Shown here piece after piece: positions 9,318-17,983 of a stretch of 64,000 bases of DNA; position 1 is the stretch's first letter, and every line of letters begins with the position of its first letter. Below the pieces are notes generated by a model. The model worked only from the letters and a program-made list of their open reading frames with translations, had not been told where the DNA came from and made no database searches. This DNA comes from Maribacter litoralis (GTDB lineage: Bacteria; Bacteroidota; Bacteroidia; Flavobacteriales; Flavobacteriaceae). The position numbers and the translations under genes are program-made. The DNA is taken from positions 620,001-684,000 of the forward strand of contig NZ_QCZD01000001.1 in the NCBI RefSeq assembly GCF_003075045.1, given 5' to 3'.

Positions 9318-10340
9318 CTATTTGAACACGAGTTTTGCAATTCGGTTCTTTCCTGCCGCATATGCAACGGAATCATTTTGAAATCGAATCGTATAAAAAG
9401 ATTCGTCAGATAGTTCTTTCCAACTTTCGCCCATATCATAGGAATATGATATGCCCGTAAACCCTACTGCAATCAATTCTTTACCATTTGAATTTGGTAC
9501 AAATTGCACACAACTTTTATACCCTGGCTGCTTACCATTTGCCAATAATTTCCAGGTTTTTCCTCCATCGGTTGTTATTGCCTTATTTGCCATTGCATTT
9601 TCTGGTTTCGTATAGTCACCACCAAAAGCAACCCCTAAATTTTCATCGTAAAAATCAATTGAATAGATTCCTTCGGTCGGTTCATTATTTATAATGGGCG
9701 TTCGGTAAGTTTTCCATGTCTTTCCTTTATCCGAAGAAAATAATATTCGCCCAGCCGTGGTTGCCATCCAAATGTTGTTGCCAATAGTCTTAATATTGGT
9801 ATTGCTTGCTGCAAAAGCTCCTTCACCCTCAATACCTACCGGTAATTGCGAACAGGGTAATTTTGACCATGATTTTCCGCCATCCGATGTTATTATAACA
9901 CTCAAACATCCATCAACCGTATCGCCCAATGCGATTCCGTCCATATCGTTCAAAAAAGTCATGGAATCATAAAAAACGCCCTCTCCCTCCTCTTTGTATA
10001 CCAATTCCATTTGTCCGTTTTCTCCCGTTTTATACAACAAAGCAGGCGATTCTATCGACAGCATGAAAAAATCTGATGAAGTATGGGCTATTGCTCTATA
10101 AGCGGGAATACCGGTATGATATTTTTGAATGTTCGTTCTTATTTTACCCGTTGAGAAATCAACAGTACCAAACGCACCCTTGTTAGCTGCAAATGCCAAA
10201 CTATTCCCCATTATTTCAATGGCCCTAATACTTATAGAATCTGAATAAACCGGCTCTATCTTGACCGAACTAAAGGGCACGCGCTGTACACTTTCTGAAC
10301 ATGAAACCATTAAAATTACCAGAAGAATGATGTAACGCAT
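9318..10340 (-). CDS. BNR/YCF48-like beta-propeller lipoprotein
   Basis: The 340-residue protein starts MRYIILLVILMVSCSESVQ, a lipoprotein signal with the lipobox cysteine at residue 14. The rest has repeated Asp-box turns: SDGGKSWSKL (about 151), SDKGKTWKTY (about 203), TDGGKTWKLL (about 257) and YDMGESWKEL (about 303). Such repeats build sialidase-type or YCF48-type propellers. No catalytic residues of sialidases can be assigned, so it is more likely a binding or assembly protein. Its stop is adjacent to the stop of the sigma-operon protein on the other strand. Confidence 0.82.
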   Translation of the reverse strand: MRYIILLVILMVSCSESVQRVPFSSVKIEPVYSDSISIRAIEIMGNSLAFAANKGAFGTVDFSTGKIRTNIQKYHTGIPAYRAIAHTSSDFFMLSIESPALLYKTGENGQMELVYKEEGEGVFYDSMTFLNDMDGIALGDTVDGCLSVIITSDGGKSWSKLPCSQLPVGIEGEGAFAASNTNIKTIGNNIWMATTAGRILFSSDKGKTWKTYRTPIINNEPTEGIYSIDFYDENLGVAFGGDYTKPENAMANKAITTDGGKTWKLLANGKQPGYKSCVQFVPNSNGKELIAVGFTGISYSYDMGESWKELSDESFYTIRFQNDSVAYAAGKNRIAKLVFK

Positions 10341-10392
10341 GTAAATAAGGTATAAAGTTTATCAAAAATAAATGGAATCGCTTCTAAAACAA

Positions 10393-10400
10393 TACCTTTG
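10393..10400 (+). promoter_or_regulatory. Candidate -7 box for the RsmB-like gene
   Basis: TACCTTTG matches TAnnTTTG and would give a leader of about 90 bases before the ATG at 10496. No clear -33 TTG at standard spacing. Confidence 0.4.
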
Positions 10401-10495
10401 CAGCCATAATTTTTTGGAGGATAAAAGCCTATATCAATTAAATTGAAATTAATAACGGCTTCAAATCTTCTGACATTGTAACAATAACACTTCTA

Positions 10496-11710
10496 ATGAA
10501 ATTACACAGAAATTTGGTGTTTGCCGTAATAGATGCGCTTAACCTTATATTTAACGAAAACCAGTATGCCGACAAGGTAGTTCAAAAAGTATTAAAATTC
10601 GATAAACGCTGGGGTTCGCGAGATCGTGGTTTTATTGCGGAAACTACGTATGAAATGGTGCGCTATAAACGCCTTTATGCTGAGATAGCAGAAGTTAAAG
10701 CTCCTTTTAGCAGACCGGATCTATTTCGCATGTGGGCGGTTTGGGCTGTTTTAAAAGGAATTAAACTACCTGATTGGAAACAAATAGAACCAACACCCGA
10801 AAGAAGGATTAAAGGAAAATTCGACGAACTTTCGCAAATTAGAAAATTTAGGGAAGCGGTTCCGGATTGGATAGACGAGCTTGGAGAAAAAGCTTTAGGA
10901 GATAAATTATGGACAGAGGAGCTTGCCAAATTAAATGAGCCAGCAGAAGTAATTTTACGTACCAATACCTTAAAAACAAACAAGGAAACTTTACGCAAAG
11001 CACTGTTGGACGAAAATATAGTTGCCGAGCCCATTAAAGGCTATCCTTCTGCTTTAAAGCTAGTTGAAAGAGCCAATGTTTTTGTAACCCAAGCTTTTAA
11101 GAACGGTATGTTTGAAGTTCAAGATGCCTCTTCACAGTTAGTGTCAGACTTTTTGGATATTGAACCAGGACAACGCGTTGTAGACACATGTGCCGGTGCC
11201 GGTGGAAAATCTTTGCATTTAGCGGCTTTAATGGAAAACAAGGGACAATTAATTTCTATGGATATCTATGGAAGTAAATTGAAAGAACTTAAAAGAAGGG
11301 CTAGACGTAATGGCGCCCATAACATTGAAGTTCGCGAAATAGATTCTACAAAAGTGTATAAGAAACTTTACGGCAGTGCAGATAGAGTTCTTATCGATGC
11401 CCCTTGTACAGGATTGGGTGTGCTAAGAAGAAACCCAGATTCTAAATGGAAAATGCAACCGGAGTTTCTAGACAAAATTGTAAAGACACAGCACGAAATC
11501 ATTAGAAACTACAGTAAAATTGTAAAACCAGGCGGAAAAATGGTATACGCTACCTGTTCTATTTTACCTCAAGAGAACAGTCATCAAGTACAGTCGTTCT
11601 TAAAATCAGAGGAAGGAAAGGATTTTAGTTTGGTAAAGGACAAAAAAATATATGCTTCTAAAAGCGGATATGATGGCTTTTACATGGCATTATTGGAAAA
11701 AAGTATTTAA
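10496..11710 (+). CDS. RsmB/NOP-family RNA cytosine-5 methyltransferase
   Basis: SAM-dependent enzyme that methylates C5 of a cytosine in RNA, most likely 16S rRNA. Of 404 residues, about 1-130 form a NusB-like helical domain (FDKRWGSRDRGFIAETTYEM). The Rossmann methyltransferase domain follows: SAM loop DTCAGAGGKSLHLAALM (about 232), motif IV DAPCTGLGVLRRNPD (about 300) and motif VI YATCSILPQEN (about 350). The two cysteines of motifs IV and VI are those used in release and catalysis. The target base is not certain, so rsmB is not assigned as a symbol. Confidence 0.9.
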   Translation: MKLHRNLVFAVIDALNLIFNENQYADKVVQKVLKFDKRWGSRDRGFIAETTYEMVRYKRLYAEIAEVKAPFSRPDLFRMWAVWAVLKGIKLPDWKQIEPTPERRIKGKFDELSQIRKFREAVPDWIDELGEKALGDKLWTEELAKLNEPAEVILRTNTLKTNKETLRKALLDENIVAEPIKGYPSALKLVERANVFVTQAFKNGMFEVQDASSQLVSDFLDIEPGQRVVDTCAGAGGKSLHLAALMENKGQLISMDIYGSKLKELKRRARRNGAHNIEVREIDSTKVYKKLYGSADRVLIDAPCTGLGVLRRNPDSKWKMQPEFLDKIVKTQHEIIRNYSKIVKPGGKMVYATCSILPQENSHQVQSFLKSEEGKDFSLVKDKKIYASKSGYDGFYMALLEKSI

Positions 11711-11730
11711 TCGTCAGAGTGACAATGAAA

Positions 11731-11766
11731 AAAGCCTTTCCGTTCTAAGCAACGGAAAGGCTTTTT
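11731..11766 (+). terminator. Terminator of the RsmB-like gene
   Basis: A 14-bp perfect stem (AAAGCCTTTCCGTT pairing with AACGGAAAGGCTTT) with a 6-base loop, followed by a T run, 20 bases after the stop at 11710. As A and T runs flank both sides, it can also serve the convergent M20 gene. Confidence 0.9.
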
Positions 11767-11787
11767 TAATGGATAGTATCTACTCAC

Positions 11788-13380
11788 CTATTTCTTTAGC
11801 GTTGGATATTCTACTCCTAATTGCTCTAAATATGTATCATATTTAGTTTCATCATAATAGTATTTTTCCAAGTCCGGTCTAAATTGGTCTTGCTTGTCTT
11901 TATTTAAGTAGATAGGAGGCATATCACTTTCCGATATCATAGGTTGGTATTTCGTTTCTTTCTGCTGCTCGTTATTGAAATAATCCCAAGCCCCTTCTAA
12001 CAAATCTGGCTTTAATAAAAAGTCGATAATGGTCATAGCCTCTACCTTAGCTCCTGCCACCACACCTTTATGCGCTATTGGTGTAGCCATAGCAATAGCA
12101 TTACTCCAATGATGACCTTGTAATCCTGGTATATTTGACGGAAACCTCAACGTAACCGTTGGTACTTTCCATGATATATCTCCAATATCATCAGAACCAC
12201 CACTTATGGGCTCCAATACAGGTAGTCCCAAATCGGACAACTTAGTTGGCAAACCTTCTATTTTTTCCGAATTGACTTCAGTCTGTACCGCTTTTGCCAG
12301 TTTTTGGTCCGCATCAGACCACTCTGGCAAACCAACTTCTTTAATATTTTCATACATGGTTTCCGCTATAACCTTATTATAATGTCTAGGCCATGCCGTT
12401 CCCAAAACCTTTGATGTCATTGTTGTCCCAGTCATTAGAGCAGCTCCTTTGGCCATATCGTTAGCCATTGCATACATTTCCATAATTCCCTCATATTTGA
12501 TATCTCTAAAATAAAACCAAATGGAAGCTTTTGAAGGTACCACGTTAGGTTGATCACCTGAATCGGTGAATATGGAATGAGACCGTTTTAAGGGATGTAA
12601 ATGCTCTCTCTTATAATTCCATGCAACATTCATAAGTTCCGCTGCATCCAAAGCACTTTTTCCTCTCCAAGGTGAGCCTGCAGAATGGGCTGCTTCGCCA
12701 TCAAAACTAAATTCTACAGATATGAGACCCGTACCTCTTGTTGGACCGTAAGACACCCCTAGGTTATTACCCACATGAGTAAAAATACACATGTCAATAT
12801 CATCAAAAAGTCCATCTCTAACATACCAAGCTTTTGCTGCCACCAATTCTTCAGCTATACCCGGCCACACTAATAGTGTACCGCCAATATTTTCACGCTC
12901 CATAATTTTCTTGACCGCCAAGGCAGATGAAATATTCATCGGAATACCCGAATTATGACCCTCTCCATGACCGGGAGCGCCTTCCACTATAGGTTTATGA
13001 TATGCTACACCTGGATATTGGGATGCCTTTGGTATACAATCAACATCACTACCTAAAGCAATTATTGGTCCGTCACCATTACTCCAAGTAGCGAACCACG
13101 CCGTTGGTATTCCTGAAATAGAATGTTCTATTTCAAACCCGTTCTCAGAAAGAATACCCGTTAAATATTTAGAGGATTCAATTTCCTGAAATCCAAGTTC
13201 AGAAAAACTGAATATCTTATCGACCATAACTTGCGATAATTTTTTATTCTCATCAACAAGGGTCGAGACTTCAGATTTTAATTTTTCGATCTGTTTATTT
13301 GATCGTTTCTTTTGTGCATATGTACCTAATAAGGTCAACATACAACACATCACAGTAAATAAGGTAGTTTTTTGTTTCAT
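11788..13380 (-). CDS. Secreted M20-family amidohydrolase, AbgB-like
   Basis: The 530-residue protein has a signal peptide ending at TYAQ (about residue 22). The M20 dimetal features are visible: ALGSDVDCIP (about 108) for the first Asp, GEGHNSGIP (about 138), WPGIAEELVAAK for the Glu pair (about 168), FTHVG (about 200) and SGGSDDIGDISW near 395. The lid domain contains AHSAGSPWRGKSALDAAELM. The closest match in architecture is the p-aminobenzoyl-glutamate hydrolase subunit B type, but with an export signal. It probably hydrolyses an N-acyl amino acid or peptide amide in the periplasm; the substrate is unknown. Confidence 0.85.
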   Translation of the reverse strand: MKQKTTLFTVMCCMLTLLGTYAQKKRSNKQIEKLKSEVSTLVDENKKLSQVMVDKIFSFSELGFQEIESSKYLTGILSENGFEIEHSISGIPTAWFATWSNGDGPIIALGSDVDCIPKASQYPGVAYHKPIVEGAPGHGEGHNSGIPMNISSALAVKKIMERENIGGTLLVWPGIAEELVAAKAWYVRDGLFDDIDMCIFTHVGNNLGVSYGPTRGTGLISVEFSFDGEAAHSAGSPWRGKSALDAAELMNVAWNYKREHLHPLKRSHSIFTDSGDQPNVVPSKASIWFYFRDIKYEGIMEMYAMANDMAKGAALMTGTTMTSKVLGTAWPRHYNKVIAETMYENIKEVGLPEWSDADQKLAKAVQTEVNSEKIEGLPTKLSDLGLPVLEPISGGSDDIGDISWKVPTVTLRFPSNIPGLQGHHWSNAIAMATPIAHKGVVAGAKVEAMTIIDFLLKPDLLEGAWDYFNNEQQKETKYQPMISESDMPPIYLNKDKQDQFRPDLEKYYYDETKYDTYLEQLGVEYPTLKK

Positions 13381-13539
13381 TTTAGTTTGAATTAGTTACT
13401 AAAAGGTACATAAATTCATTGGTACATGAGCGGTACCCCTGAATTTTTATCTAATTCAAAACTTACTAAGCTATTTTTGTAATTATAGAAATTTTAGCGC
13501 TATTGAAATGTCGTTTTAAGAAAGCACATCAAAACAATT

Positions 13540-13926
13540 TTAAAAAAGAGGTAATTGCTGATTCTGTGGTAGGTCAACAACCTCAACTTTCTCTTTGGTT
13601 TGTTTTTGCCCCCACTTGGTCATTGCCAGAACAACTGGCAAAAGAGATTTCCCCAAAGGCGTTAACGTATATTCTACACGAGGTGGCATTTCCCCATAAA
13701 GGGTACGATCAAGAATACCGGTCTTTTCCAACGACTTTAATTGCTTGCTTAGCATTTGCCTATTAATACCCTCAATCTCATTGAAAAGTTTATTAAAACG
13801 GTTGGTTCCTTTAGCAACATGATATAGAATAACAGGTTTCCACTTACCACCTATCATTTCCATACAATATTCGAGAGCCTTAGGTTCTAAATTTTCTTTT
13901 GCCATTTTGTTTTTTATATTTTCCAC
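13540..13926 (-). CDS. HxlR-family winged-helix transcriptional regulator
   Basis: The 128-residue protein has the HxlR domain at about residues 15-110: ALEYCMEMIGGKWKPVILYH, then FNEIEGINRQMLSKQLKSLE (recognition helix) and MPPRVEYTLTPLGKSLLPV (wing and dimer helix). The conserved cysteine before GGKW (C21) is the one that senses oxidants or electrophiles in several HxlR proteins (YodB, HypR), so redox control is possible. No target gene is obvious; the M20 gene lies downstream in the same direction and purL is divergent. A short palindrome overlaps the start region. Confidence 0.9.
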   Translation of the reverse strand: MENIKNKMAKENLEPKALEYCMEMIGGKWKPVILYHVAKGTNRFNKLFNEIEGINRQMLSKQLKSLEKTGILDRTLYGEMPPRVEYTLTPLGKSLLPVVLAMTKWGQKQTKEKVEVVDLPQNQQLPLF

Positions 13927-13927
13927 T

Positions 13928-13937
13928 TACAATTGTA
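13928..13937. promoter_or_regulatory. Palindrome at HxlR start, candidate operator
   Basis: TACAATTGTA is a perfect 10-bp palindrome ending 2 bases before the HxlR start codon. Autoregulation from such sites is usual in the family, but a 10-bp AT-rich palindrome is weak evidence alone. Confidence 0.3.
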
Positions 13938-14143
13938 GCTATCTCACTATAAATTTAATAAACTCTAAAAATCAGACTTAAACAAAGCCAACTGTAATTG
14001 TCTACATTTTAGACCTATAAAGTAAAACTTGAGCAGGATTTTAGATTTTGACGGATAAAGATAAAACAATATCTCATTAATTTCATTAACAATCAGTGTT
14101 TAAAAGTGTTTTAAATTCCCGTAAATCTTAGCTTGTAAAACCT

Positions 14144-14151
14144 TAATTTTG
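14144..14151 (+). promoter_or_regulatory. Candidate -7 box for purL
   Basis: TAATTTTG matches TAnnTTTG, 31 bases ahead of the purL ATG. The TTG at 14133-14135 is too close to act as the -33 box. Confidence 0.5.
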
Positions 14152-14182
14152 TACTTTAAAAATCAATACCAGACACACGAAA

Positions 14183-17100
14183 ATGATTCACTTTTTTGGG
14201 GAACCTACAATTAAGGTTTTTGCGGTACAGACCGCTAAGGAGCTTTCATCTGAAGATACAAATAAATTGATATGGTTGTTTGGCAACCAACCAAAAATAA
14301 ATGCGGCGTCTCTTGACGCCTTTTTTGTTGGTCCAAGGGCTGCAATGATTACTCCTTGGAGTACCAATGCTACCGAAATTACTCAAAACATGGGTATTGC
14401 CGGTATTATTCGTATTGAGGAATTCAATACAGTGGAAGAGAATTTCATGGGCTTTGACCCAATGATTTCCCAAAAGTATAAGGTCCTAGATCAAGATATC
14501 TTTACTATTCACGTAGAGCCAAAACCCATTCTGAATATTGAGGACATTAGCGCTTTCAACAAACAAGAAGGTTTAGCGCTTAACGATGAAGAGGTAGAAT
14601 ATCTAGAAAACCTTAGTAAAAAACTGAGTAGAAAGTTAACCGATTCTGAAGTTTTTGGTTTTAGCCAAGTAAACTCAGAGCATTGTAGACACAAAATATT
14701 CAATGGTACTTTTGTTATTGACGGCAAAGAGATGCCCACTTCCCTTTTCAAGCTAATTAAAAAGACATCACAAGAATTCCCAAATGATATTGTATCTGCC
14801 TATAAGGACAATGTAGCTTTTGTTAAAGGACCAAAAGTGGTACAGTTTGCACCTAAAAGTGCTGATAAGCCAGATATTTATCAAGAAAAAGAATTTGATT
14901 CCGTTATCTCGTTAAAAGCGGAAACCCACAATTTCCCAACTACCGTAGAGCCTTTTAATGGTGCGGCAACGGGTGCTGGTGGAGAAATCAGAGATAGATT
15001 GGCTGGTGGTAAAGGATCTTTACCATTAGCAGGTACAGCGGTTTATATGACAGCATATAGCCGATTAGAAAAAGATAGACCTTGGGAGAAAGGAATGACC
15101 GAAAGAGATTGGTTGTACCAAACACCTATGGATATCCTTATAAAAGCTTCTAATGGCGCTTCCGATTTTGGAAATAAATTTGGTCAGCCATTAATTTCTG
15201 GATCTGTATTGACGTTCGAGTACGATGAAAATTCATCTCCATTTGATTCATCCGAAGAAAACAAAAATACTACTACCTCAAATCACCGTAAGCTTGGCTA
15301 TGATAAAGTTATTATGCAAGCGGGCGGTATAGGTTACGGCAAAATAGAACAAGCTATAAAGGCTGAACCAGAAACGGGTAATAAAATTGTAATTCTAGGT
15401 GGTGACAATTATAGAATTGGTATGGGTGGTGCTGCAGTTTCTAGTGCCGATACCGGAGAATTCAGTTCTGCTATAGAATTGAACGCAGTACAACGTTCAA
15501 ATCCTGAAATGCAAAAAAGAGCTGCCAACGCTATTCGCGGTATGGTAGAAAGTGAGGAAAACACCATTGTCTCCATTCATGATCACGGAGCTGGCGGACA
15601 CCTCAATTGCTTGTCAGAACTTGTTGAGGAAACTGGCGGTAATATAGATTTGGATAAGTTACCTGTGGGTGACCCTACCTTATCCGCCAAAGAAATTATA
15701 GGTAATGAGTCTCAAGAACGAATGGGACTTGTTATTGGAAAAAAGGATATTGATTTACTTCAACGTATTGCAGATAGAGAGCGATCGCCAATGTACGAAG
15801 TTGGTGATGTAACCGGTGATGACCGTTTTACTTTCGAATCAAAGACTAATGGTGCAAAACCTATGGATCTGGAATTATCGGACATGTTCGGTAGCTCGCC
15901 CAAGACCATATTGACAGATAACACGGTCGAAAGAAACTATGCAAACGCTAACTATTCGCTTGAATTTTTTCATGATTATTTAGACGCCGTACTCCAGCTT
16001 GAAGCTGTCGCTAGTAAAGACTGGTTAACGAACAAGGTTGACCGTTGTGTTGGTGGTCGCGTTGCTAAACAACAATGTGCTGGCCCATTACAATTACCAC
16101 TTAACAATTGTGGTGTAATGGCGTTGGATTTTAAAGGTAAGGAAGGTATTGCCACAAGTATTGGGCACTCCCCTATTTCTGCCCTTATAGACCCATCTGC
16201 CGGAAGTAAAAATAGTATTGCAGAATCTTTGACCAATCTTATTTGGGCACCGTTAAAAGACGGATTGGCTTCTGTTTCATTATCTGCAAACTGGATGTGG
16301 CCTTGTAAAAATGAAGGTGAAGATGCCCGTTTATACAAAGCGGTTCAAGCGGTTTCTGACTTTGCCATTGAATTAGGTATCAATGTACCTACAGGAAAGG
16401 ACTCACTTTCCATGAAACAAAAATATAAGGATGGCGATGTTATCTCTCCAGGTACGGTGGTCATTTCCGCTGCCGGAAATTGTAGCGATATCAATAAGGT
16501 AATTGAACCTGTATTACAAAAAGATGCCGGATCTATTTACTACATCAACCTTTCTAAAGATGCTTTTAAATTAGGTGGTTCTTCGTTCTCACAAACCAGA
16601 AACAGCATTGGTAGCGAAACACCAACGATTACCGATTCCGCTTACTTTAAAACTGTTTTTAACACAATTCAATCTTTAATTAAAGATGATAAAATTGTTG
16701 CAGGACATGATGTTGCATCTGGCGGACTGATCACTACATTACTTGAGCTTTGTTTTGCCGATATAGATTTAGGTGCAAATCTTGACCTTACAGCGCTAGG
16801 TGAATCTGATACCATTAAAGTACTGTTCTCTGAAAACGCAGGTATTGTTTTACAGGCAAAAGATGATAGTATTGAATCCGTTTTTGAATCGAATAAGATA
16901 GATGCCATTAAATTAGGCACCACTATAAACAAAGCTGTTCTTACCATAAAAAATAATGGTATGGAAATGGGCTTGAACATTGAGACCCTTCGCGATACCT
17001 GGTTTAAGACATCTTACCTATTAGATAATCAACAAACCGCAAATGGTTTGGCAAAAGATAGATTTGACAATTATAAAGTTCAACCATTAGTATATAATTT

Positions 17101-17905
17101 TCCAACTGCCACTACATTGAAGCTACCAGGCAGAGCTATTAATGAATCAGCAACTAGACCTAAAGCTGCTATTCTTCGTGAGAAAGGGAGTAATTCTGAG
17201 CGCGAAATGGCAAATGCGATGTACTTGGCAGGATTTGATGTTAAGGATGTTCACATGACGGACCTTATCTCGGGTCGTGAGAATTTAGAGGATATTCAGT
17301 TTCTAGGTGCCGTTGGTGGGTTCTCCAATTCCGATGTGCTAGGTAGTGCAAAAGGATGGGCAGGAGCCATTAAGTACAACGAAAAGGCCAATACGGTTAT
17401 TAAAAACTTCTTTGCTAGACCAGATACATTATCGGTTGGCATTTGCAACGGATGCCAATTGTTCATGGAGTTGGATTTAATTAATCCTGAGCATGAAACG
17501 CACGGTAAAATGACATACAACGATTCTCATAAACATGAGAGCAATTTTACTTCGGTGGAAATACAAAAGAACAATTCGGTTATGCTATCCTCATTAGAAG
17601 GAAGCAAACTGGGCGTTTGGATCTCTCATGGTGAAGGTAAATTTTCACTACCACAATCTGAAGACAACTATGATATTGTTGCTAAATATGGTTACGAAGG
17701 CTATCCGGCAAACCCTAATGGCAGTGACTTTAATACCGCTATGCTTTGTGACAAAACAGGGCGTCATCTTGTGACCATGCCACATATAGAGCGTTCTATT
17801 TTTCCGTGGAACTGGGCGCATTATCCAGCAGATAGAAATGATGAAGTTTCACCATGGATCACTGCTTTTATTAATGCCAAAGAATGGTTACTTAATCAGA
17901 AATAA
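14183..17905 (+). CDS. purL: Phosphoribosylformylglycinamidine synthase, single-chain PurL
   Basis: Fourth step of de novo purine synthesis: converts FGAR to FGAM with ATP and glutamine. At 1,240 residues it is the large single-chain form, with N-terminal domain, two synthetase repeats and a C-terminal glutamine amidotransferase. Visible motifs are NSEHCRHKIFNG (about 165), AETHNFPTTVEPFNGAATGA (about 245), the phosphate-binding HDHGAGGHLNC (about 472) and the second synthetase half around 790-880. The amidotransferase has the nucleophile in GICNGCQLFMEL (about 1,087) and the His/Glu pair in MPHIERSIFPWNWAHYP (about 1,199). It stands alone between two terminators. Confidence 0.98.
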   Translation: MIHFFGEPTIKVFAVQTAKELSSEDTNKLIWLFGNQPKINAASLDAFFVGPRAAMITPWSTNATEITQNMGIAGIIRIEEFNTVEENFMGFDPMISQKYKVLDQDIFTIHVEPKPILNIEDISAFNKQEGLALNDEEVEYLENLSKKLSRKLTDSEVFGFSQVNSEHCRHKIFNGTFVIDGKEMPTSLFKLIKKTSQEFPNDIVSAYKDNVAFVKGPKVVQFAPKSADKPDIYQEKEFDSVISLKAETHNFPTTVEPFNGAATGAGGEIRDRLAGGKGSLPLAGTAVYMTAYSRLEKDRPWEKGMTERDWLYQTPMDILIKASNGASDFGNKFGQPLISGSVLTFEYDENSSPFDSSEENKNTTTSNHRKLGYDKVIMQAGGIGYGKIEQAIKAEPETGNKIVILGGDNYRIGMGGAAVSSADTGEFSSAIELNAVQRSNPEMQKRAANAIRGMVESEENTIVSIHDHGAGGHLNCLSELVEETGGNIDLDKLPVGDPTLSAKEIIGNESQERMGLVIGKKDIDLLQRIADRERSPMYEVGDVTGDDRFTFESKTNGAKPMDLELSDMFGSSPKTILTDNTVERNYANANYSLEFFHDYLDAVLQLEAVASKDWLTNKVDRCVGGRVAKQQCAGPLQLPLNNCGVMALDFKGKEGIATSIGHSPISALIDPSAGSKNSIAESLTNLIWAPLKDGLASVSLSANWMWPCKNEGEDARLYKAVQAVSDFAIELGINVPTGKDSLSMKQKYKDGDVISPGTVVISAAGNCSDINKVIEPVLQKDAGSIYYINLSKDAFKLGGSSFSQTRNSIGSETPTITDSAYFKTVFNTIQSLIKDDKIVAGHDVASGGLITTLLELCFADIDLGANLDLTALGESDTIKVLFSENAGIVLQAKDDSIESVFESNKIDAIKLGTTINKAVLTIKNNGMEMGLNIETLRDTWFKTSYLLDNQQTANGLAKDRFDNYKVQPLVYNFPTATTLKLPGRAINESATRPKAAILREKGSNSEREMANAMYLAGFDVKDVHMTDLISGRENLEDIQFLGAVGGFSNSDVLGSAKGWAGAIKYNEKANTVIKNFFARPDTLSVGICNGCQLFMELDLINPEHETHGKMTYNDSHKHESNFTSVEIQKNNSVMLSSLEGSKLGVWISHGEGKFSLPQSEDNYDIVAKYGYEGYPANPNGSDFNTAMLCDKTGRHLVTMPHIERSIFPWNWAHYPADRNDEVSPWITAFINAKEWLLNQK

Positions 17906-17925
17906 TTACAACCTATTATAACCAC

Positions 17926-17966
17926 AAAAGCTGTGTACTTCCAATAAATTGGATACACAGCTTTTT
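17926..17966. terminator. Bidirectional terminator between purL and the T9SS gene
   Basis: A 12-bp stem AAAAGCTGTGTA/TACACAGCTTTT continues, after a small bulge, as TCCAAT/ATTGGA. T runs flank it on both strands, so it can end both convergent genes. Confidence 0.9.
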
Positions 17967-17983
17967 ACTTCAACCAAAACATA

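Noticed and set aside
13503..13766. 87-residue plus-strand open frame over the HxlR gene
   Set aside because: The HxlR helices and wing are clear on the minus strand; the plus-strand frame has no family features.
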